Of a DNA stretch of 30,359 nucleotides, positions 1 through 7,326 are shown one piece after another. A model generated the notes under the pieces. That model did no database searches. It was not told the DNA's origin and was given only the letters and a program-made list of their open reading frames with translations. The DNA is from Bacteroidales bacterium UBA3289 (GTDB lineage: Bacteria > Bacteroidota > Bacteroidia > Bacteroidales > UBA932): contig DETL01000016.1 of NCBI GenBank assembly GCA_002361625.1, forward strand, positions 3,815 to 34,173, written 5' to 3'. The position numbers were made by a program, and so were the translations under genes. Numbering within the stretch: position 1 is the stretch's first letter; each line of letters opens with the position of its first letter.

Positions 1-1
1 C

Positions 2-382
2 AACCACCTGATGCTCATCGACCTCCGCACCAAGTTCCCGGATCTCACCGGCCGCGTCGCCGAGAAGGAACTCGTGAAAGCCGACATCACCGTGAACAAG
101 AACATGGTTCCGTTCGACAGCCGCAGCGCCTTCCAGACCAGCGGCCTGCGCATCGGCACCCCGGCCATCACCTCCCGCGGCTTCGTGGAGAAGGACATGC
201 TGGACATCGTCGAGCTCATCGACACCGTCCTCGCCTCCGCCAATACGCATTTCGCCGCCATCACCGCAAAGGAACCCACCGAGGAGCAGCTCGCCGAGCG
301 CGCCGCCCATGCGAAGGTTCTCGAGGACGTGGTCCGCAAGGTCCACATGATGACCTCCGGCCGCCCGCTGAACCGGTACTAA
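2..382 (+). CDS. glyA: Serine hydroxymethyltransferase, C-terminal part (5' end outside window)
   Basis: This is the last 126 codons of a PLP-dependent serine hydroxymethyltransferase, the cytosolic enzyme that converts serine and tetrahydrofolate to glycine and 5,10-methylene-THF. The frame is open from base 2 and ends with TAA at 380-382. The segment contains the family's C-terminal signature SGLRIGTPA, whose arginine binds the substrate carboxylate in characterised SHMTs. It is preceded by the typical NHL-x-LIDLR strand and followed by a helical tail. The PLP-lysine region lies outside the window. The gene is followed by a strong hairpin terminator and faces a convergent gene. The identification is firm; only the missing N-terminal part is unknown. 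Confidence 0.95.
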   Translation, partial: NHLMLIDLRTKFPDLTGRVAEKELVKADITVNKNMVPFDSRSAFQTSGLRIGTPAITSRGFVEKDMLDIVELIDTVLASANTHFAAITAKEPTEEQLAERAAHAKVLEDVVRKVHMMTSGRPLNRY

Positions 383-405
383 GGCTCGCGGAAATCCAGA
401 CAGCA

Positions 406-441
406 AAAAAGGGGCAGAACCACTTGGTTCTGCCCCTTTTT
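406..441. terminator. Bidirectional intrinsic terminator between glyA and the Bat operon
   Basis: A perfect inverted repeat has arms at 406-421 and 426-441 and a four-base loop. It has a GC-rich core (GGGGCAGAACC) flanked by A5 on the left and T5 on the right, so it gives a U-tract when read from either side. It sits 24 bases after the glyA stop and 14 bases beyond the stop of the convergent DUF362 gene, so it can end both transcripts. Confidence 0.9.
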
Positions 442-454
442 CAGTTCAGAGCTT

Positions 455-1498
455 TCAGAGCTCGACCACCCGATAGGACGTCGTACCCAGGCCCATTTCT
501 TCGCCGCGGGTGACGATGCGGATGCCGTGACGCTGTTCGATGCGGTCCAGGAGCGGCTTGGTATCGTTGTTCGCATCCTTCGGGATGCTCATGACCTGGT
601 CCAGGCAGAACTTGTCCAGCGCCACCGGATCCAGGGAGGCGGCGATGCCGATATCCTGGATGGTCGGATCGTGCGGATTGCCGTCGCAGTCGCAATCGAT
701 GGAGAGATTGTTCATGACGTCGATGTAGAGGATACGCTCGCCACCGCCGAAGTACTCGTGCACGGCCTGGGCGGCGGCAGACATGGACTCGATGAAGGGC
801 GTATTCTTGTCCGGGGAAAGGAACCAGCCGTCCGGCGCGTGCAGGTCACCGCTTTCCGAGGCCTGCTGATGCTTTCCGGCGGAGTGGATGTACACCTTTC
901 CGTTCGGGGAGGCGACGCCGATGGAGGCGTTCTTGAGCACGCCGCCGAAACCGCCCATCGCGTGGCCCTTGAAATGGGCCAGGTTGATCATGAAGTCGTA
1001 GTTCTTCAGATGGGAACCCACGATATCGTACTTGATCCACTTGTCATCCTTGACCGGGATCTGGAACTCCCCTTCCTCGTCCATGATGTCCACGGGCGCG
1101 ACGTCATAGAAGCCATGGGCCTTGATGGTCTCCTTGTGGACGGCCGTATTGGCCCGGGAGCCGCCGTAGGCGGTATTGCATTCAACGATGGTTCCGTTTA
1201 CCTTCTTTACGAGCGGAGCGATGAGCTCCGGCTTCAGGTAGTTGTGCCCGCCCATTTCGCCGGTGGAGATCTTCACGGCCACACGGCCGGTGGCTTTCCG
1301 GCCCACGGCCTCATAGACCTTCACGAGGCTCTCCGGAGTGATCTCCCGGGTGAAATAGACGACGGATGCGGCCGCGGAGTCGTCCGTGACCTGCGTCGGA
1401 GTGATGGACTTGTTGTTGCGGTTCGTGTTCCCGCAGGACACCAGTGCCGCGGTGGCTGCCAGAAGGGCGCCGAAAAGGAGTATGTGTTTGCTATTCAT
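455..1498 (-). CDS. DUF362 domain lipoprotein
   Basis: This 347-residue protein starts with a lipoprotein signal peptide: a hydrophobic stretch at about 5-19 and a lipobox LVSC with the acylated cysteine at residue 22. It is therefore expected to be membrane-anchored on the periplasmic or outer face. The mature part is a DUF362 domain. The signature near the C-terminus is visible: a CDCDG motif (Cys269, Cys271) followed by DIGIAASLDPVALDKF. An NLAHFKGHAMGGFGG segment lies mid-protein. The family's reaction is not established; some members carry ferredoxin domains, but there is no 4Fe-4S ferredoxin motif here. It is the last gene of the Bat operon, six bases after the plug lipoprotein, and ends just before the terminator at 406-441. 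Family assignment is firm; function is unknown. Confidence 0.85.
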   Translation of the reverse strand: MNSKHILLFGALLAATAALVSCGNTNRNNKSITPTQVTDDSAAASVVYFTREITPESLVKVYEAVGRKATGRVAVKISTGEMGGHNYLKPELIAPLVKKVNGTIVECNTAYGGSRANTAVHKETIKAHGFYDVAPVDIMDEEGEFQIPVKDDKWIKYDIVGSHLKNYDFMINLAHFKGHAMGGFGGVLKNASIGVASPNGKVYIHSAGKHQQASESGDLHAPDGWFLSPDKNTPFIESMSAAAQAVHEYFGGGERILYIDVMNNLSIDCDCDGNPHDPTIQDIGIAASLDPVALDKFCLDQVMSIPKDANNDTKPLLDRIEQRHGIRIVTRGEEMGLGTTSYRVVEL

Positions 1499-1504
1499 GG
1501 TCGA

Positions 1505-1942
1505 TCAATGTTTCGTCGTGATCAGGATGACGCCATTCGCCCCGCGGACCCCGTAGATGGAGGACGACCCGTCCTTCAGGACATCCACGGTCTTGACGTC
1601 ATGGGGATTGATGGTGGACAGGTCCGAGACTTCCGCCCCGTCCACGAGGATCAGCGGCTCGGTGGATGAATTGATGGAACCGATTCCACGGATGATGATC
1701 CGCTTGTCCGGAGTCACCTGAAGACCGGGAACCCGTCCCTGCAGGTATTCATACATGTCGGAATAGGACTTGGTCTGCGTATCCCGCTCCATATCCAGGG
1801 TGGCGACGGAAGTCGTCAGGTCACTCTTTTTCACCGTGCCATATCCGATATTCACGTCCGTGTCCTCCCGGGGTACCCGGAGGGAAGGGCCGCAGCCTGA
1901 CACGAAGAGCAGTACCCCTGCCCAATAAACCAAGCGTTTCAT
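1505..1942 (-). CDS. Stand-alone SusC-type TonB-receptor plug domain lipoprotein
   Basis: A short protein (145 residues from ATG 1942; an alternative ATG at 1951 adds MSC). It begins with a lipoprotein signal peptide ending in lipobox VSGC, with Cys17 from the chosen start. After a short linker come the hallmarks of the SusC-like plug domain (PF07715): VNIGYGTVKKSDLTTSVA at the start, a central IIIRGIGS-x-NSSTEPLILVDG, and SSIYGVRGANGVILITTK at the end. The stop follows directly, so there is no beta-barrel, no carboxypeptidase-like N-terminal domain and no barrel remnant downstream. The next gene starts six bases later. I chose ATG 1942 because lysine and arginine follow immediately, as expected for a signal peptide. 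It may be a periplasm-facing lipoprotein that mimics a receptor plug; its role is unknown. Confidence 0.8.
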   Translation of the reverse strand: MKRLVYWAGVLLFVSGCGPSLRVPREDTDVNIGYGTVKKSDLTTSVATLDMERDTQTKSYSDMYEYLQGRVPGLQVTPDKRIIIRGIGSINSSTEPLILVDGAEVSDLSTINPHDVKTVDVLKDGSSSIYGVRGANGVILITTKH

Positions 1943-1962
1943 GCAGCTCATATCCCAAACGG

Positions 1963-4590
1963 TCAGATAATCTCGATGTCGTCGGATGCGATCCAGCCGC
2001 GACGCCCGTCGGCCAGTTCGATGTCCTTGTAGCCCGATACCTCGTCCAGCACCTTTACCTTGGTTCCTTCATGCAGGATGAACAGGGATTTGGCCGCATC
2101 GGAGGAAGGCGAACTGGTCACGGAAGAGACCGGACGCATCACGATGGCCTCGTCATGCCGCTCGGCATCGGCTTTCTGGCTGCGTGCGAAGCCGAAAGCC
2201 GCCAAAGACAGCAGGAGGGTGGCGATCCCCGCGAAGAAACCGGTCCTGCGCATCCCGGCCGTAGGTCCGAGGAGGAACAGCAGCACGAGGGCCAGGGTCA
2301 GGGCCAGGAAAACCAGCGACAGGACGGCCCAGGCATCGGACGACATCCAGTATCCGATTTTCCGAATCCAGGTCTTCAGGATGAACTCCGGGACCTCGTC
2401 GATGCGGTCCTGGGTCATCGCCCGGGCGAATTCCAGGTTGTAGCGGACATCCGCATCGGAAGGATCCAGCCGGAGGGCGCGCTCGTAGTTCAGGACGGCC
2501 TGGGCGGTCTCCCCTGTCTTGAAATAAGCGTTTCCGAGGTTGTAATACAGTTCCTTGGAACGGAGCCCGGTAGCGGCCACGTCGGACCAGTCCTGGAGGG
2601 CTTCCGCCCATTGCCCGGCCGAATAGGCCTCCACACCGGCCGTCCACAGCGAATCCGGATAACTTTCAGCAGCCTGCGCTCCCAGCGGAAGGGCCAGCAG
2701 CAGGGCAATCACAGGAGCGGCCGCAGCCGCGGAAATACCTTTCTTCATGGAAGAATCGATGGCGGTAATGACGGAGACGGCCTGCTCGTAATGGGCGTTC
2801 ATCGCCTCATGGCCGGCATCCGGCGCATAACGGGCGTATTCGCAAGCGTCCAGCAGGTCCGTAAAGGATTTCACCGTCGCCTCGGGGACACCGCGGGCGG
2901 AGAGCGCTTCGGCAATGTTCTCCTTGCTCTGGTCGGCCATGTCCATCGTGAGCTTGTCGGCGATGAAGCCGATGAGGGCCCGGTGCAGTTCCTCATAGAA
3001 GGCCGTATAAAGATTCTTGTTCAGGAAATCGCCGGCCAGTTTGAGCCGCTTCAGCGCCTGGCGCGTCGCCTTCCGGTTGCGGGTGCCCACGACATCGGCC
3101 CGGCGGGCGGCCAGTTTCCGCAGGGACAGCCAAACCGCAGCGGCAGCCAGGACAAGGAAGGCCGCCAGGCCCCAGAAGAGCGGTTTCCCGACAAAGAAGC
3201 CCTTGTCTTCCGACAGGGAAGTCTTCGTCTTAATGAAACGGATGTCTTCGCCCAGGTTCTTCACCCCTTTCCGGTCCACGGTGAGCGTTCCGGCCCCGTC
3301 CTGAACGGGCTGGGTGGCGCCGCCGGCACTCCGGGCGACGGAAAGCCGCAGGGAGTCCGTGGATGCCGTGGCATACCGGTGTCCTTTCACGTCATAATAG
3401 GAGAAGCGGACCGGAGGAAGGGTAAACGCTCCCGGACTGCGCGGAATGAACGGATACTCGAAGGTCTTGGAACCGTTGGTCCCGCTCTTGTCGGTTGCGC
3501 TCGTGGCCTTCACGTCGTAGGCCTCAAAGTCCGGCGGGAAAGAGATCTTGGGGGCTTCCACCAGGGAAACATTGCCCTTGCCCGTCACCGTGACGATCAG
3601 CGACGCCGCATCATGCGTCCGCAGCGAATCCTTGCTGATCCGGGCCGACACGCTGTACTCGCCCACAGCGCCGGAGAAGCCGGCCGGAGCGCCGCCCGGC
3701 AGGGCGGTCACCTTGACACCGATCGCCGGGGTCATCACCCGCTGGCGCTGGGTCACATAGTCATTCTCGAAAAAGTCGTCGAAGATGGAGCCGGTCCTCT
3801 GACGCTGGGTCCGGACATTCACCAGGCACACGACTTCGGAAGGGTCGATGGTGAGCGTTCCCGACTTCTGCGGGATGAGCACCCACCGGCGGAGGACCGC
3901 CGCATTGAACATCTTGTCCCCCACCTGCTCGCGCTGGAATTCGATATTCTGGGGAGTATCCACCTCCTGACTCCAGAAACCGTTGAACTTCGGGAACTTC
4001 GCATCTTCAAAACCGGTCAGGTTCGTCCGCTGGTAGATCTTGAGGGTCGCCGTGATGGGTTCGCCTACGACGGCCTCCCGCTTGCTCAGGTTCAACCGCA
4101 TGAAGATCTCGCCGGTATTCTGGGAGGCCGATTGTCTCGCCTCCCCCGCCGAACCGGAAGCGTTTCCGGAGGTGCCTCCGGAGCCTCCCTGGGCTGCGGC
4201 AGCCTCATCCCGCCCTTCTACGACGGTCACTTGCGCGGCGCGGGAGTGGATCTCCGTCCCTTTCACCGTCGCCGTGGCGGATGCCAGCTGGAACGCACCG
4301 GTCTTCTTCGCCTGGAGGATATAGGTATAAGAGGTCTGGGAAGTCTTCGTCGTTTTCCCGTTCACGATGGAAATGCTGGTCGAGGTCCCCTTCTGCGGGC
4401 CCCAGACAAGGGTGAAATCGTCCCCGGGACTCCACTGGAAATCGGACGGGGCATGTTCACCGTCCACGACGAAGACGACATTGAACCGCTCACCCAATTC
4501 CACGATATTGTGTACTTCCACCCGGATGGTCTGCGCCCACCCGGTAAGGGTCATCACAAACGCCGCAAGGGCAGTCATCCATCTTTTCAT
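1963..4590 (-). CDS. batD/batE: BatD-BatE fusion protein (aerotolerance operon)
   Basis: This 875-residue protein joins two normally separate Bat proteins. Residues 1-19 are a signal peptide. The following periplasmic part (to about 465) has the BatD beta-sandwich repeats, with segments such as REAVVGEPITATLKIYQ and PQKSGTLTIDPSEV. A membrane helix at about 469-490 is followed by a cytoplasmic basic and helical region. At Met615 begins a signal-peptide-like stretch (basic MKKG, hydrophobic core, Ala-rich end), then BatE features: TPR repeats at about 645-740, two membrane helices (about 752-775 and 781-800) and an SH3-like tail (about 836-875) ending RRGWIASDDIEII. It starts four bases after batC and is followed by the plug lipoprotein. 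Family functions come from genetics of the Bat operon; the molecular role is not established. Confidence 0.88.
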   Translation of the reverse strand: MKRWMTALAAFVMTLTGWAQTIRVEVHNIVELGERFNVVFVVDGEHAPSDFQWSPGDDFTLVWGPQKGTSTSISIVNGKTTKTSQTSYTYILQAKKTGAFQLASATATVKGTEIHSRAAQVTVVEGRDEAAAAQGGSGGTSGNASGSAGEARQSASQNTGEIFMRLNLSKREAVVGEPITATLKIYQRTNLTGFEDAKFPKFNGFWSQEVDTPQNIEFQREQVGDKMFNAAVLRRWVLIPQKSGTLTIDPSEVVCLVNVRTQRQRTGSIFDDFFENDYVTQRQRVMTPAIGVKVTALPGGAPAGFSGAVGEYSVSARISKDSLRTHDAASLIVTVTGKGNVSLVEAPKISFPPDFEAYDVKATSATDKSGTNGSKTFEYPFIPRSPGAFTLPPVRFSYYDVKGHRYATASTDSLRLSVARSAGGATQPVQDGAGTLTVDRKGVKNLGEDIRFIKTKTSLSEDKGFFVGKPLFWGLAAFLVLAAAAVWLSLRKLAARRADVVGTRNRKATRQALKRLKLAGDFLNKNLYTAFYEELHRALIGFIADKLTMDMADQSKENIAEALSARGVPEATVKSFTDLLDACEYARYAPDAGHEAMNAHYEQAVSVITAIDSSMKKGISAAAAAPVIALLLALPLGAQAAESYPDSLWTAGVEAYSAGQWAEALQDWSDVAATGLRSKELYYNLGNAYFKTGETAQAVLNYERALRLDPSDADVRYNLEFARAMTQDRIDEVPEFILKTWIRKIGYWMSSDAWAVLSLVFLALTLALVLLFLLGPTAGMRRTGFFAGIATLLLSLAAFGFARSQKADAERHDEAIVMRPVSSVTSSPSSDAAKSLFILHEGTKVKVLDEVSGYKDIELADGRRGWIASDDIEII

Positions 4591-4594
4591 CGGC

Positions 4595-5338
4595 TTACCA
4601 ATTCTTTTCTTTCTGGCGGGACTTGAGCACCGCCGCCTTTTCCTTGTTCACCTTGTCCTGGGTCTCCTTCTCCTTGGCCTGGATGGCCTGGAGCATCTGC
4701 TGGGCCTGCTGCGGAGAAATCCCGCTCTCCCCGTTCCGGGGCTTTTGCTGCTGGTCCTGCTGATCCTGGTCCTGATTCTGATCCTGCTGGTCCTGATTCT
4801 GGTCCTGCTGATTCTGATCCTGGTTCTGCTGGTCCTGGTTCTGATCCTGATTCTGATCCTGATTCTGGTCGTTCCCCCCACCGCCGCCATCCGGATTGTT
4901 CTCCAGCATCTTGCGGGCATAGACATAATTCTCCTTCGCCTCCATGTCGTCCGGCCGGATCAGCAGCGCCTGGATGAAGGATTCCATCGCCGCACGGTAC
5001 TGCTTCTGCTGCAGGGCGGCGTCGCCGGCATTGAAATACGTGTCGAAGGCGTAGTCCGCCTGTTTGCGGGGTTTCGCCTCCGGAACATGCCGGAGCGCCT
5101 GTTCGTAAGACTTTCCGGCGCCTGCGAAATCACCCTGTCGATACAGGTTGTTGCCCAGGTCATAAGCCGCAGGGACGGAGGTACTGTCGGCATTCAGGGC
5201 CTTGCGGTAGCTGATGTCAGCATCGCCATACTTCGCCTTGTCGAACTGACGGTTGCCCCGGCGGACATCTTTCCGGTCCACCTGCGCAAACGCAGCCACG
5301 CTCAGGAACAGCGCTATGAAAATCAAGAACTTCCTCAT
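4595..5338 (-). CDS. batC: BatC, periplasmic TPR protein with Gln/Asn/Asp-rich repeat
   Basis: A 247-residue exported TPR protein of the Bat operon. The ATG at 5338 overlaps the batB TGA in the form ATGA, and it gives a clean signal peptide (MRKFLIFIALFLSVAAFAQ). The upstream ATG at 5350 is less likely. TPR motifs cover roughly residues 25-140, for example AAYDLGNNLYRQGDFAGAGKSYEQAL and YFNAGDAALQQKQYRAAMESF. A Gly5 linker leads into a 43-residue tract made only of Gln, Asn and Asp (DNA 4745-4873). The C-terminal segment is helical, Lys/Glu/Gln-rich and coiled-coil-like. TPRs mediate protein contacts, so BatC probably links the VWA proteins BatA/BatB to partners in the periplasm; that is inference from the family. 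Confidence 0.88.
   Translation of the reverse strand: MRKFLIFIALFLSVAAFAQVDRKDVRRGNRQFDKAKYGDADISYRKALNADSTSVPAAYDLGNNLYRQGDFAGAGKSYEQALRHVPEAKPRKQADYAFDTYFNAGDAALQQKQYRAAMESFIQALLIRPDDMEAKENYVYARKMLENNPDGGGGGNDQNQDQNQDQNQDQQNQDQNQQDQNQDQQDQNQDQDQQDQQQKPRNGESGISPQQAQQMLQAIQAKEKETQDKVNKEKAAVLKSRQKEKNW
4745..4873. repeat. Degenerate tandem repeat encoding the BatC Gln/Asn/Asp tract
   Basis: 129 bases inside batC are built from imperfect, alternating three-base steps of CTG, GTC/ATC and ATT on the plus strand. Read on the minus strand they give a run of Q, N and D, such as DQNQDQNQDQ. All units are multiples of three, so length changes would stay in frame. The array continues for 43 codons without any other residue. 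Confidence 0.9.
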
Positions 5339-6339
5339 TGGTCGAACCATTTCCGCTTCGGACGCCGCTCGCCGATGAGCATCTCGATCACCAGCAGGGC
5401 CAGCGCGATCCCGAAGAAATACATGTACTGTTCGTCATACTCCTCGAAGACGATGGAACCGAACTCCTCGTCCTCCATCCGGCGCACATCCTCGATGATG
5501 GGATTCAGGCCGAACTCGTCACCGCCGGCATGGACATAGGCCCCGTTGCCGGACTTGGCCACCTGCCGGAGGACCTCCTCGTCCAGTTTGGTGACGACGA
5601 TCTCGCCGTCCTTGTCCTTCATCAAGCCGCCCTCGAAGGGGATCGGCTGTCCGTCGGCGGATCCCACGCCCACCGTATAGACCCGGATTCCGTTCTCGGC
5701 AGCTTCCTTGGCGGCGGCCACCGGATCGTCCTCGTGGTTTTCACCGTCGGAAATGACGATGATCACCCGGCTCTTCTCGCTCTGCGCGCTGAAACTCCGG
5801 ATGGCCGTATAGATGGCATCGCCCATCGCCGTCCCCTGTACCGGGACCGAGCCCGTATCGATGCTCCCAAGGAACATCTTGGCGGACACATAGTCCGTCG
5901 TGACCGGGAGCTGGACGAAAGAGGTTCCGGCAAAAAGGATCAGGCCGATACGGTCGTCCTTCAGGCGGTCCGTCAGCCTGGAAATCGCGAGTTTGGCCCG
6001 CTCCAGCCGGTTCGGAGAGTAGTCCTCGGCCAGCATGGAGTTGGAGACGTCCAGGCAGATCACGATTTCCGCACCCCGGGACTTGTGCTCGGAGAGCTTC
6101 GCGCCGATCTGCGGGCGGGCGAGCCCGATGACGAAGAAGGCGAAGGCGAGGCTGAAGAGGATCATCTTCACCCAGCCTTTGGGGCCGGACCAGGAAGGCA
6201 TCAGGGCCTTCACGAGCGCCTCGTCGCCGAATTTCCGCACCCGACGGGTCCGGAGATGCCTCCACATCCCGTATCCCAGCAGGAACAGGGGAACCAGCAA
6301 CAGCAGGTACAGGAAGCGATATTGGGCGAACATCAACAT
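5335..6339 (-). CDS. batB: BatB, von Willebrand factor A membrane protein
   Basis: A VWA-domain inner-membrane protein of the aerotolerance operon, 334 residues from ATG 6339. That start lies one base after the batA stop; ATG 6333 (MFAQY) is equally plausible, and the upstream ATG at 6366 would run into batA. An N-terminal membrane hairpin (about 8-22 and 58-73) ends in LARPQIG. The VWA domain carries an intact MIDAS motif DVSNS (Asp97, Ser99, Ser101) plus later VISDGEN and TVGVG segments. A C-terminal membrane helix follows EEYDEQYMYFFG and is closed by basic residues. The domain therefore faces the periplasm between two anchors. It overlaps batC by ATGA, which suggests translational coupling. 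Assignment is firm. Confidence 0.92.
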   Translation of the reverse strand: MLMFAQYRFLYLLLLVPLFLLGYGMWRHLRTRRVRKFGDEALVKALMPSWSGPKGWVKMILFSLAFAFFVIGLARPQIGAKLSEHKSRGAEIVICLDVSNSMLAEDYSPNRLERAKLAISRLTDRLKDDRIGLILFAGTSFVQLPVTTDYVSAKMFLGSIDTGSVPVQGTAMGDAIYTAIRSFSAQSEKSRVIIVISDGENHEDDPVAAAKEAAENGIRVYTVGVGSADGQPIPFEGGLMKDKDGEIVVTKLDEEVLRQVAKSGNGAYVHAGGDEFGLNPIIEDVRRMEDEEFGSIVFEEYDEQYMYFFGIALALLVIEMLIGERRPKRKWFDQ

Positions 6340-6340
6340 A

Positions 6341-7324
6341 TCACGGCAATCTTCTGAGGAGGGCACGGATGATCACCTCCAGCAGGAGGCATACCAGCGC
6401 CCAGATGGCATATTTCGGAAACAGGTCCTTGTAGATGGGGAAGCTGTCCACGGTCGTACGGGTCTTTTCCATCTTCCCGATCTCCCCGTAGATCTCCGCC
6501 AGCTTCGTGTTGTCGTCTGCCCGGAAATACTTTCCGCCGGTCTCGGCGGCAATCTGCTTCAGGAGGGGTTCGTCGATCTCGACCTTCATGTTCTGCACGT
6601 CCGGTCCCCAGGGGGTCATGACCGGATACGGAGCCTCTCCTTCCCGACCCACGCCGATGGTATAGACCCGGATCCCGTAGGTCTTCGCGATCTCGGCGGC
6701 CATCGCCGGATCCACCTCGCCGCGGTTGTTCACACCGTCGGTCAGGAGGATGACCACGCGGCTCTTCGCGTCGGAATCCTTCATGCGGGCGACGGCGGTC
6801 GCCAGGCCGTTGCCGATGGCGGTACCGTCCTCGATGAGGTCCGTCTGGACCTCTTTCATCAGGTTGATGAGGGTGGCCCGGTCGGTGGTCAGGGGGCACT
6901 GGGTGTAGCTTTCCCCGGCGAACACGACGATGCCCATCCGGTCGGTCGGACGCTGGGCGATGAACTCGATGGAAATGTCCTTCGCGGCACTCAGGCGGTC
7001 CGGCTTGAAGTCCCGCGCCAGCATACTCGTGGAGACGTCGATCGCCAGGACGATGTCGATGCCTTCGGTGTCCACCCGTTCCATCTCGGTCTTGGACCGC
7101 GGACGGGCGATGCACACGATGAGGAGGCACAGCGCCGCCAGCCGAAGGGCCTCCGGCAGATGGCGGATCCACCCGAGGACCGTATTCCCGCCCGCCTGCC
7201 AGGGAGTCACGGTGGACACCCGGAGGTGCGGACGGCGTTCCTTCAGCTCCCGCCACAGGTACAGGCCCAGCAGGAGGACCGGGAGGGCGAGAAGCCACAG
7301 GAGATATGGATACTCAAAATACAT
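6341..7324 (-). CDS. batA: BatA, von Willebrand factor A membrane protein
   Basis: The first of two adjacent VWA proteins (327 residues). Two N-terminal membrane helices (about 8-25 and 58-75, the latter ending CIARPRS) lead into a VWA domain with MIDAS residues Asp96, Ser98 and Ser100 in AIDVSTSM. LLTDGVNNRG and YTIGVGREG follow in the usual order. A final membrane helix lies at about 303-320. The intact MIDAS predicts divalent-metal-dependent ligand binding in the periplasm. It begins two bases after the upstream membrane protein gene and ends one base before batB. Length and architecture match Bacteroidetes BatA. Mutants of bat genes in Bacteroides fragilis and other organisms were reported to affect oxygen tolerance; the biochemical role is unresolved. 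Confidence 0.92.
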   Translation of the reverse strand: MYFEYPYLLWLLALPVLLLGLYLWRELKERRPHLRVSTVTPWQAGGNTVLGWIRHLPEALRLAALCLLIVCIARPRSKTEMERVDTEGIDIVLAIDVSTSMLARDFKPDRLSAAKDISIEFIAQRPTDRMGIVVFAGESYTQCPLTTDRATLINLMKEVQTDLIEDGTAIGNGLATAVARMKDSDAKSRVVILLTDGVNNRGEVDPAMAAEIAKTYGIRVYTIGVGREGEAPYPVMTPWGPDVQNMKVEIDEPLLKQIAAETGGKYFRADDNTKLAEIYGEIGKMEKTRTTVDSFPIYKDLFPKYAIWALVCLLLEVIIRALLRRLP

Positions 7325-7326
7325 CT

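Noticed and set aside
2071..4626. A long plus-strand frame opposite batD/batE
   Set aside because: Same effect: it mirrors the real gene's limits, lacks recognisable motifs and has no sensible start.
4745..4873. Possible CRISPR-like or minisatellite array
   Set aside because: There are no conserved spacers or full-length repeats. The pattern is codon-level repetition in a coding sequence.
4367..5539. A plus-strand frame with a long Leu/Ile/Val run resembling a membrane protein
   Set aside because: The hydrophobic run is the reverse complement of the Gln/Asn/Asp tract of batC, so the apparent membrane segment is an artefact.
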